A DNA stretch of 16,863 nucleotides from CAZCWM01 sp964622625. GTDB taxonomy: Bacteria > Planctomycetota > Phycisphaerae > Phycisphaerales > Phycisphaeraceae. Below, piece after piece: positions 5,610 to 12,211 of this stretch (the stretch's first letter is position 1; each line of letters starts with the position of its first letter). Both the position numbers and the translations under genes were made by a program. The notes beneath the pieces are model-generated. The model did not search any database and had not been told where the DNA came from. It saw nothing but the letters and a program-made list of their open reading frames with translations. The stretch is from the NCBI GenBank assembly GCA_964622625.1, contig CAZUUQ010000063.1, positions 1 to 16,863 of the forward strand, in the 5' to 3' direction.

Positions 5610-7328
5610 TCAGGCGTCCCGCAGTGAGTGATGGCGCAGGAAGTCGAAGTCCATGCCCAGATGCGCCTGCTGGACGTGGTCGTGGTACAGCCGCTCGTAG
5701 CCGCGTGGCGGAGCGGCGGTGGGGGGCTGCCACTGCGCCTGGCGGCGGGCGAGCTCCGCGTCGCCCACGTGCAGGGTCAATTCCCGCCGGTCGGCATCAA
5801 GCGTGATCTCGTCGCCGTCGCGCACCAGCGCCAGCGGGCCGCCGACCGCCGCTTCCGGTGCGATGTGCAGCACCACCGTGCCGTAGGCTGTGCCGCTCAT
5901 GCGGGCGTCGCTGATGCGGACAATGTCCTTGACGCCCTTGAGCTTGCGGGGGATAGGCAGGGCCCCGGCTTCAGGCATGCCCGGCCCGCCGATGGGGCCG
6001 GCGTTCTGCAGCACCAGCACGCTGTCGGGTGTCACCGGCAGATCGGGGTCGTCGATGCGCTCGGTCAGGTCCGCCAGCGAGGTGAAGACCACCGCCTTGC
6101 CGCGATGACGCAGCAGCTTCGGGTCCGCGGCCGCCCGTTTGACCACCGCGCCGTGCGGGGCCAGGTTGCCCTTGACCACCACCAGCGCACCCTTGGGCAG
6201 CAGCGGGTTTTTGCGTGGACGGATGATTGATTGCCACGGCGGGAAGTCGATCGACCCCCGGCCGTCGGTGGCATCCAGCTCTTCGCCCAGCGTGCGGCCT
6301 GTCACGGTCAGCGTGTCCAGATGCAGAATGTCGCGCAGCTCGCGCAGGACCACGGGCAGGCCCCCGGCCGCGTGGAAGTCGGACATATAACCCTGACCCG
6401 ACGGCTTGAGGTCCACGAGCACGGGCGTGTCCTCGCTGACGCGGTCCAGCCAGTCCAGGTCGATTCGGATGCCCAGCCGCCCGGCGATGGCGATCAGGTG
6501 GATGATGGCATTGGTCGATCCGCCGATGGCCTGCAGCACACGCAGGGCGTTCTCGAACGCCTTGGGGGTGAGGATGCGGTCGGGCGTGAGCCTGTGCGCG
6601 ATGGCGGCCATGGCGGCCTGGCCGGTGGCCTCGGCGATGCGGTAGCGCTGCGCCATCACCTGCGGTACAGCCGCGCTGCCCGGCAGGATCATGCCCATCG
6701 CTTCGAGCAGGCACGCCACCGTCGAGGCTGTGCCCATGACGCCGCATGTGCCGCTGGTGGGCACGAGGTTGGCCTCGACCGCGTCGATGCCGGCATCGTC
6801 GATCTCACCGCGACGGTAGGTCGCCCAGAAGCGGCGGCAGTCGGTACAGGCTCCGACGCGCTCGGCCCCGACCGAGCCGGGCAGCATCGGCCCGGTCACC
6901 AGGGCGACGGTCGGCAGGCCGGCGCTGGCGGCGCCCATCAGCAGGGCCGGCATGGTCTTGTCGCACCCGCCGATCACCACCACCGCGTCCATCGGCTGGG
7001 CCCGGATCATCGCCTCGGCGTCCATCGCCATCAGGTTGCGGAACATCATCGAGCTGGGGTTGAGAAACAGCTCGCCGAGGCTGATCGTGGGGAACGCCAG
7101 CGGCAGTCCGCCCGCCTGCCACACCCCGCGCTTCACCGCCTCGACCATCTGAGGCACGTCGCGGTGGCAGTTGTTCAGATCGCTGGCGGTGTTGACGATG
7201 CCGACCACCGGCTTGTCCAGGGCCTCGCGTGAGAAGCCCATCGACTGCGCGAAGGCGCGGCGCATGTAGAGCGAAAATGCCCGGTCGCCGTACTCGGTCA
7301 GACTGTTGGCGATGCCGTCGGCCTGCAT
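5610..7328 (-). CDS. IlvD/Edd-family dehydratase, probably sugar-acid type
   Basis: An iron-sulfur dehydratase of 572 residues. It keeps the three cluster cysteines (C54 in NNCHRDV, C122 in GGCDKT, C195 in SGTCGVMGT), the adjacent lysine (K124) that is carbamylated in this family, and the catalytic serine in ARMSGT (S478). The family includes dihydroxy-acid dehydratase (IlvD, branched-chain amino acid synthesis), 6-phosphogluconate dehydratase and aldonate dehydratases. The GGCDKTMPALLMGAASAGLP stretch and the ACTDCRRFWATYRRGEI-type region resemble the L-arabinonate/xylonate dehydratase branch more than classical IlvD (which has PAMLMA), so a sugar-acid substrate is likelier; IlvD activity is not excluded. 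I chose the ATG at 7326-7328 because AGGAG lies ten bases before it; the frame runs 49 codons further up without a ribosome-binding site. No other sugar-acid gene is adjacent. Confidence 0.9.
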   Translation of the reverse strand: MQADGIANSLTEYGDRAFSLYMRRAFAQSMGFSREALDKPVVGIVNTASDLNNCHRDVPQMVEAVKRGVWQAGGLPLAFPTISLGELFLNPSSMMFRNLMAMDAEAMIRAQPMDAVVVIGGCDKTMPALLMGAASAGLPTVALVTGPMLPGSVGAERVGACTDCRRFWATYRRGEIDDAGIDAVEANLVPTSGTCGVMGTASTVACLLEAMGMILPGSAAVPQVMAQRYRIAEATGQAAMAAIAHRLTPDRILTPKAFENALRVLQAIGGSTNAIIHLIAIAGRLGIRIDLDWLDRVSEDTPVLVDLKPSGQGYMSDFHAAGGLPVVLRELRDILHLDTLTVTGRTLGEELDATDGRGSIDFPPWQSIIRPRKNPLLPKGALVVVKGNLAPHGAVVKRAAADPKLLRHRGKAVVFTSLADLTERIDDPDLPVTPDSVLVLQNAGPIGGPGMPEAGALPIPRKLKGVKDIVRISDARMSGTAYGTVVLHIAPEAAVGGPLALVRDGDEITLDADRRELTLHVGDAELARRQAQWQPPTAAPPRGYERLYHDHVQQAHLGMDFDFLRHHSLRDA

Positions 7329-7626
7329 GGTGGAAGGTCTCCTGCCGGTGGTCTGCCGGTTGGATCGGAGCATCGTACCAAGAAGGGCGCCGCGCCCTCG
7401 GCGAGACGGAACCAGCGGCGTATCTGCCGGCTCGGGTGCGGCCGGCTTCGAATCGTCTGTGCCGGCGGGCGGCAAAAAAAATTTCGCCGCGGGCCGGTTT
7501 GCCCATTGATTCGCCGCGCGCCGATCGTATTGTGTGAACAGACCCGCCCGATGGACCGGACTGGATGCCGGCGTGGCGGGTCTTGACTTGGAGGCGGCTC
7601 AGCCTCCAACTGGGGCCCGGCACAAC
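7329..7626. promoter_or_regulatory. Divergent intergenic region between dehydratase and SET gene
   Basis: These 298 bases must hold promoters in both directions. For the plus-strand SET gene, TTGATT (7506-7511) and TATTGT (7528-7533) with a 16-base spacer form a plausible promoter, giving a leader of about 87 bases. Within that leader an 8-bp hairpin, TTGGAGGC (7588-7595) with GCCTCCAA (7602-7609), ends 17 bases before the ATG. An A8T3 tract at about 7475-7485 stands out against the GC-rich background. No minus-strand promoter is clear. Confidence 0.4.
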
Positions 7627-8298
7627 ATGATCCATCCCAACACGGAGCTGCGCCTCGTCAGCGCGGTCGTCGGCTATGGCGTATACGCACGCTCGCCGAT
7701 CCCACGAGGCACCATCGTCTACGTCCGCGACGCCCTGGAAGTGGAGATTCCCCCCGACAGCCCACTGCTGGACGAACCCGCCTACCTGCCCGTGATCGAA
7801 AAGTACTCCTACCTCGACGACCGCGGCAACCGCATCATCTCCTGGGACATCGCCAAGTACGTCAACCACTGCTGCCACGCCAACACGCTGAGCACCGGCT
7901 ACGGCTTCGAGATCGCGGTGCGCGACATCGCGGCCGGCGAGCAGATCACCGACGACTACCGCATGTTCCTGGGCGAAGGCGAGGCCATGCCGCTGGTCTG
8001 CGACTACGCCGACTGCCGCGGCGTCCTGCGCCCCGATGAGTTCGACAGCCTGGCCGACGGCTGGGATGCCAGCATCCGCACGGCCCTGGCGGACCTGTCG
8101 GCCGTCGAGCAGCCCCTGATGCCGTTCATGGATCGCAAGCTGCGCCAGGCCCTCAACCGCTACCTGCGCACCGGCCGGGGCTACCGTTCGGTCAACTGCA
8201 TGAAGCCCGGCCACCATCAGCCGGCCACGCGCACCGCCTCACGCGCGGTCCGACGCTCGGCTGCGCCTGTGGCCGTCGCGGCGACCCGCGGCGCTTAG
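7627..8298 (+). CDS. SET-domain protein, putative protein-lysine methyltransferase
   Basis: SET domains transfer a methyl group from S-adenosylmethionine to protein lysines; they are classic eukaryotic chromatin enzymes but are also found in bacteria. The 223-residue protein carries the SET landmarks in order: VGYGVYA (15-21, the GxG cofactor motif), the NHCCHANT motif (80-87, matching NHxC/NHSC), and EQITDDY (105-111, the ELTxDY motif with catalytic-type tyrosine Y111). A CDYADCRG segment (125-132) resembles the start of a post-SET cysteine motif but lacks the full zinc-binding set. The last 80 residues are basic and probably flexible. I place the start at the ATG at 7627 (MIHPNTELRLV); a GTG at 7534 is in frame, but the 31 extra residues do not look like protein. 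The substrate is unknown. The gene ends 22 bases from the convergent hydrolase stop. Confidence 0.82.
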   Translation: MIHPNTELRLVSAVVGYGVYARSPIPRGTIVYVRDALEVEIPPDSPLLDEPAYLPVIEKYSYLDDRGNRIISWDIAKYVNHCCHANTLSTGYGFEIAVRDIAAGEQITDDYRMFLGEGEAMPLVCDYADCRGVLRPDEFDSLADGWDASIRTALADLSAVEQPLMPFMDRKLRQALNRYLRTGRGYRSVNCMKPGHHQPATRTASRAVRRSAAPVAVAATRGA

Positions 8299-8320
8299 CA
8301 TGCGCGGCGAGGCCGTATCT

Positions 8321-9439
8321 TCAATCGATGTGCAGGCGCCGACGGAAAAATGCCGCGGACTTGCGGCCGCCCCAGCCGTGCTCACCCGGGAACAGGTCCA
8401 GCTCCAGCCGGTCGCCCGCGCCGGCCGCCTCATAGATCGTCTGCGTCTGGCGGTACTGCGCCAGCGTGTGGTCGGACCGGAAGATCGTGTCGTGCAGGCC
8501 GATCTCCATCAGCAGCGGCCGCGGCGCTATCAGCCCCTGAAGGTCGCCGACATCGCACAGGTCAAACAGCCCCGGCGTGATCTGCGAACCGCACACCTGG
8601 TACGTGTCGAAGGCGATGTTGAAGAACGGGCCGTTGTAGCAGATCACGTTCGCCGCCTTGACGCGCTGGTCATACAGGCTCACCCACGTGGTCATCGTGC
8701 CGCCCAGTGAAAGCCCCATGACGCCCAGGCGCTCGGCATCGACGTACGGCTGCTCGCAGACGAAATCGGTCGCCCGCTGTGCGTCGTGCAGATTCGACCC
8801 CAGCACCGTCCGACCCAGCAGCGTCGCGCACAGGTACATCACATTGCAGCGGTCGCGGTTGCGCAGGCCGGAATAGAAATGCGGCTTGGCTTCATACGCC
8901 CGCTCACCGAAGCCCAGCCAGTCGATGGCGTAAGTCACGAAACCGGCCTTCGCCAGCTCCAGGCCGTAGTCCACCTTGCGCGGATCTCGCGGCCCTTCGC
9001 TCAGGTAGGGCACGCCCATGATGTCCTTCTTGCCCTCGCGGTTGTGACCGTGACAGCAGAGGATGGCCGGACGTCGCTCACCGTCGCGTAAATCGGCCGG
9101 GCGAAACAGCAGCAGCGCGGCCGACAACCCCGGCTCTCCCGCCTGCACGTCAATCAGCCAGCGCTCCTTGATCAGCCCGTGCTCCTCCCATCGGGCGGTG
9201 CACAGCGGGTTCAGCGGCCCGCCGTCCGGTCGCGGCCCGAGCGTCGCCAGCACCCGCGGCAGCAGATCACGCTGCCACACATCAAAACGTGTTTGGCCGC
9301 CGCCCTCGCCCGCGACCGGCCAGGACAGGCGCGGCCGGTGAGCCTGCCCGAGTTGCCGCCAGTGGAGCCAGGGATTCAGATTGCGATCGTGCGGTTCACG
9401 CGATGCGTGCGACATGGCCATACTTCCCGCGTCGTCCAT
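8321..9439 (-). CDS. Alpha/beta hydrolase, acetyl-xylan-esterase/dienelactone-hydrolase-like
   Basis: A 372-residue serine hydrolase with the full triad: nucleophile S244 in GLSLGG, acid D317 in GLHDTIF and base H354 in GEHGW. CCHGHNREGKKD (128-139) is the oxyanion-hole region. The N-terminal 110 residues form an extension with NPWLHW and RWLIDV, as in larger bacterial alpha/beta hydrolases of the acetyl-xylan esterase/DUF1100-like kind. No signal peptide is visible, so it is probably cytoplasmic. The start is the ATG at 9437-9439, seven bases after AGGGG; in-frame ATGs at 9421 and 9415 are alternatives. The 27 bases to the MazG-like gene upstream make cotranscription likely. The natural ester or lactone substrate is unknown. 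Confidence 0.83.
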   Translation of the reverse strand: MDDAGSMAMSHASREPHDRNLNPWLHWRQLGQAHRPRLSWPVAGEGGGQTRFDVWQRDLLPRVLATLGPRPDGGPLNPLCTARWEEHGLIKERWLIDVQAGEPGLSAALLLFRPADLRDGERRPAILCCHGHNREGKKDIMGVPYLSEGPRDPRKVDYGLELAKAGFVTYAIDWLGFGERAYEAKPHFYSGLRNRDRCNVMYLCATLLGRTVLGSNLHDAQRATDFVCEQPYVDAERLGVMGLSLGGTMTTWVSLYDQRVKAANVICYNGPFFNIAFDTYQVCGSQITPGLFDLCDVGDLQGLIAPRPLLMEIGLHDTIFRSDHTLAQYRQTQTIYEAAGAGDRLELDLFPGEHGWGGRKSAAFFRRRLHID

Positions 9440-9466
9440 TGCGCCGCCCCTGTGGCTGCGCGGCCG

Positions 9467-9784
9467 TCACTTGTGCCCCGCCGGGCCGCCGCCCTGCAGA
9501 TACTTCGCGTGTACCGCAGCCGCCAGGTCGATGCCGTTGATGTTCGCCAGCGTACACAGCCACGCCAGCACATCCGCGAACTCACCCGGCAGGTCTTCGC
9601 CCCCGGACGTGTTCCCGCCCTCGCCCGCCGCCTTGTGCAGGGCCGTCGCCAGCTCGCCCACTTCCTCGACGAACCACATGAACGTCCCCGGCGTGCCCCG
9701 GGCCGCGTCGGTGGCGTGATAGCGCTGCCGGATCAGCGCCTGAAACTCAGCCAGAGTCAACGTGCGGGGATCGTCGGTAGCCAT
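9467..9784 (-). CDS. MazG-like nucleotide pyrophosphohydrolase
   Basis: A small (105-residue) all-alpha protein of the MazG / dUTPase-like superfamily, which hydrolyses nucleoside triphosphates to monophosphates and pyrophosphate. The metal-binding motif is complete: E40 E41 ... E44 in FVEEVGELA and E68 ... D71 in GEFADVLAW, the EExxE...ExxD pattern of the family. It is the short single-domain type, not the two-domain E. coli MazG of about 260 residues. Substrate (house-cleaning of non-canonical NTPs is usual) cannot be told. The ATG lies only eight bases after a TACAAT -10 box, so the mRNA may be nearly leaderless. It lies upstream of the alpha/beta hydrolase in the same direction. Confidence 0.85.
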   Translation of the reverse strand: MATDDPRTLTLAEFQALIRQRYHATDAARGTPGTFMWFVEEVGELATALHKAAGEGGNTSGGEDLPGEFADVLAWLCTLANINGIDLAAAVHAKYLQGGGPAGHK

Positions 9785-9792
9785 GGGCCCGC

Positions 9793-9798
9793 ATTGTA
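9793..9798 (-). promoter_or_regulatory. -10 box close to the mazG-like start
   Basis: On the minus strand, TACAAT lies at 9798-9793, eight bases before the ATG at 9784. Transcription would begin at or next to the start codon. I see no good -35 box at the usual distance (GGGCTG at 17 bases). Confidence 0.4.
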
Positions 9799-9862
9799 GG
9801 TCAAGCCGCGGGCTTCAGCCCCGGATCAACCGGGCGGGGTTCGTCAATGGTGCATCATCTTC

Positions 9863-9962
9863 NNNNNNNNNNNNNNNNNNNNNNNNNNNNNNNNNNNNNN
9901 NNNNNNNNNNNNNNNNNNNNNNNNNNNNNNNNNNNNNNNNNNNNNNNNNNNNNNNNNNNNNN
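9863..9962. other. Assembly gap (100 N)
   Basis: Exactly 100 N bases, the usual placeholder for a gap of unknown length. It removes the 5' part of the copper ATPase gene, so lengths and frame across it cannot be trusted. Confidence 0.98.
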
Positions 9963-9963
9963 C

Positions 9964-11952
9964 ATCGTGTTCGCCCTGTCGATGGGGCCGATGGCCTTCG
10001 GCGCGCACCACCTGCCGCCGTGGAACCTCTGGACGCAGCTTGTGCTGGCGACGGTGGTGCAGGCGCTGCTCGGTTGGCCGTTCTATCGCGGGGCGCTCAA
10101 GAGTCTGCGTCACGGCCGGGCCGAGATGGACACGCTCGTGGCCATGGGCACGACTGTCGCCTGGGCCTACAGCGTCGCCCAAGTCGTGACCGCACACTTC
10201 ACAGCCGGACACGCGGACGTTTACTTCGAGACGGCCGTGATGATCCTCGTACTCGTCGGCCTGGGCAGACGTCTCGAAGCGCGGGCACGTTCCAGCGCGG
10301 CCGAAGCGATCCGCGGACTCATGGCCCTGTCGCCGCCGACCGCTGTCGTCATTCGCGACGGCAGCGAGCGGACCATTCCCGCGGCCGAGGTCCGCGTCGG
10401 CGACGTGGTGCTGGTCCGCCCCGGCCAGACCGTCCCCGTCGACGGCACGATCATCGAGGGCCGCAGCGAAATCGACCAGTCGATCATGACCGGCGAATCC
10501 GTCCCCGTGACCGTCGGCGAAGGCGACACGGTCATCGGCGGCACGGTCAACCAGGGCGGCGCGTTCACCTTCCGCGCCCGCCGCACCGGCAGGCGCACCG
10601 TGCTGGCGCAGATCGTCCGTCTCGTCGAACAGGCGCAAGGTTCCAAGGCGAAGATTCAGCGCCTGGCCGACGCGGTCGCCGGCGTGTTCGTGCCCATCGT
10701 CATCGCCATCGCCGTCGCCGCGTTGCTGGCCTGGGGCCTGCTCGGTTCAAGCTGGCCCACGGGCGTCTACGCGATGATTGCCGTGCTCATCGTCGCCTGC
10801 CCCTGCGCCCTGGGCCTCGCGACGCCGGCCGCCATCATGGTCGGCACCGGACTGGGCGCGCGCCACGGCATCCTCATCAAGGACGCCGCCGCGTTCGAAC
10901 GCGCGGGCAAACTCACACACGTCATCCTCGACAAGACCGGCACGCTCACCAAAGGCAAGCCGCAGGTCACCGACCTGCTGCTGACCGATCCGCCGCCTGT
11001 ACTCGCGCCGCGGGAAGACGACGATGCGGAGACTGCCGGCACACCCGTGGACCGCGACATGATGCTCCGCCTGGCCGCGGGCGTCGAGCAGCGCAGCGAG
11101 CATCCCCTGGCCCGCGCGGTGGTGCGCGCGGCGAAGCAACAGAATCTGAACATCCCCGACGTCGACGGCTTCGAGCGACTCGACGGCGGCGGCGTCACCG
11201 GCCGCGTCGAAGGCCGCGTCGTGACCATCGGCCGCGTCGCCGTGCTCGAACAGCGCCTCGTGCGCGACATCGAGCACGTCGCGGCCGCACGCGATCGCCT
11301 CGACGAGGTCAGCAAAACCAGCGTCGCCGTCGCCATCGACAGCCAGGCGGTCGGCATCATCGGCTTTGCCGATGAGCTGAAGGAAGACGCCCCGCGGGTC
11401 GTCGCCGCCCTGCACGCGCTGGGGCTCAAGACCGTGCTGATGACCGGCGACCGCCGCTCCATCGCCCGCAGCGTGGCCGAACGCCTGGGCATCGACGAAG
11501 TCGAGGCCGAGGTGCTGCCGCAGGACAAGCAGGCCCGCGTCGCCCAGCTTCAGCAGCGCGGCGAAATCGTGGCCATGGTCGGCGACGGCATCAACGACGC
11601 CCCGGCCCTCGCGGCCGCGGACGTCGGCATCGCCATGGGCGCGGCTCATGACGGTGCGGGTGGCGGCGAAGAAGACACGCCAGGCGGCGGCACCGACATC
11701 GCCATGGCCGCCGGCCACATCGTCCTCGTCGGCGCGGCCCTCGGCGCCATCCCCCGCGCCATATCCCTGAGCCGGGCCACCCGCCGCCGCATCGTCATGG
11801 GGCTGGTCTGGGCCTTCGGCTACAACGTCCTGCTGATCCCCGTCGCCGCCGCCGCCTGGCTCAACCCCATGCTCGCCGCCGCCGCCATGTCCCTGTCTTC
11901 CGTCAGCGTCGTCGCCAACGCCCTCTGGCTGCGCCGAAGCTGGAAGCCGTAA
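9964..11952 (+). CDS. Copper-type P1B ATPase, 5' part lost in assembly gap
   Basis: Pumps a soft metal cation, most likely Cu(I), across the membrane with ATP. From the gap onwards the usual order is seen: two membrane helices, the actuator-domain TGES motif, the CPC metal site (10798-10806), the phosphorylation motif DKTGT (D at 10930), the HP motif (11101-11106), GDGINDAP (from 11581) and the last two helices with GYN and MSLSSVSVVAN, the Cu(I)-type (P1B-1) signatures. The first two helices and any heavy-metal-binding domain fall in or before the gap. An ATG at 9847 (MVHHL) is in frame only if the gap were really 100 bases; it lies 62 bases from the divergent mazG start and may or may not be the true start. 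The nucleotide-binding part has a 17-residue Gly/Glu-rich insertion after GIAMG (11641-11691). No copper chaperone or regulator is adjacent. Confidence 0.9.
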   Translation: MVFALSMGPMAFGAHHLPPWNLWTQLVLATVVQALLGWPFYRGALKSLRHGRAEMDTLVAMGTTVAWAYSVAQVVTAHFTAGHADVYFETAVMILVLVGLGRRLEARARSSAAEAIRGLMALSPPTAVVIRDGSERTIPAAEVRVGDVVLVRPGQTVPVDGTIIEGRSEIDQSIMTGESVPVTVGEGDTVIGGTVNQGGAFTFRARRTGRRTVLAQIVRLVEQAQGSKAKIQRLADAVAGVFVPIVIAIAVAALLAWGLLGSSWPTGVYAMIAVLIVACPCALGLATPAAIMVGTGLGARHGILIKDAAAFERAGKLTHVILDKTGTLTKGKPQVTDLLLTDPPPVLAPREDDDAETAGTPVDRDMMLRLAAGVEQRSEHPLARAVVRAAKQQNLNIPDVDGFERLDGGGVTGRVEGRVVTIGRVAVLEQRLVRDIEHVAAARDRLDEVSKTSVAVAIDSQAVGIIGFADELKEDAPRVVAALHALGLKTVLMTGDRRSIARSVAERLGIDEVEAEVLPQDKQARVAQLQQRGEIVAMVGDGINDAPALAAADVGIAMGAAHDGAGGGEEDTPGGGTDIAMAAGHIVLVGAALGAIPRAISLSRATRRRIVMGLVWAFGYNVLLIPVAAAAWLNPMLAAAAMSLSSVSVVANALWLRRSWKP

Positions 11953-11963
11953 ACTCCTCGGCG

Positions 11964-11997
11964 TCGGTGGGACGATCTCTATCGGTGGGACGGGCGT
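11964..11997 (+). repeat. Direct repeats flanking assembly gap (left side)
   Basis: TCGGTGGGACG occurs at 11964-11974 and again at 11982-11992 (18-base period). The last 14 bases before the gap (11984-11997, GGTGGGACGGGCGT) are identical to the first 14 after it (12098-12111). The second gap was therefore probably caused by a repeat. Confidence 0.75.
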
Positions 11998-12097
11998 NNN
12001 NNNNNNNNNNNNNNNNNNNNNNNNNNNNNNNNNNNNNNNNNNNNNNNNNNNNNNNNNNNNNNNNNNNNNNNNNNNNNNNNNNNNNNNNNNNNNNNNN
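11998..12097. other. Assembly gap (100 N)
   Basis: Exactly 100 N bases between the ATPase stop and the antiporter gene. Its edges are the same 14-base word, so the real distance may be very small or the gap may hide more repeat copies. Confidence 0.98.
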
Positions 12098-12140
12098 GGT
12101 GGGACGGGCGTCCCGCCCGTCATTCCGATGTCGGCCGACA
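12098..12140 (+). repeat. Dispersed palindromic element (right side of gap)
   Basis: GGGACGGGCGTCCCGC (12101-12116) can fold two mutually exclusive ways: GGGAC/GTCCC around GGGC (12101-12114), or GACGGGC/GCCCGTC around GTCCC (12103-12121). The perfect 12-base palindrome TGTCGGCCGACA follows at 12129-12140. The same 16-base core occurs in the opposite orientation at 15674-15689, so the element is dispersed. Confidence 0.65.
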
Positions 12141-12173
12141 CGGCCGACCCGCCAACCTGGGACTGAATCCCGC

Positions 12174-12203
12174 GTGACCATCGCCGCGCCATCGCGGTAT
12201 CAT
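12174..12203 (+). promoter_or_regulatory. Promoter for the antiporter gene, possibly leaderless mRNA
   Basis: GTGACC (12174-12179), an 18-base spacer and TATCAT (12198-12203) form a plausible promoter. The ATG at 12212 comes only eight bases after the -10 box, so transcription would start at or just before it. No ribosome-binding site is visible upstream of the ATG. Confidence 0.45.
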
Positions 12204-12211
12204 CCGCAGTC

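Noticed and set aside
6231..7232. Plus-strand open frame (333 residues)
   Set aside because: Antisense to the dehydratase; composition is typical of GC-rich shadow frames.
9847..9862. ATG at 9847 as the certain start of the copper ATPase
   Set aside because: It is joined to the rest of the gene only through a gap of unknown length, so its frame means nothing.
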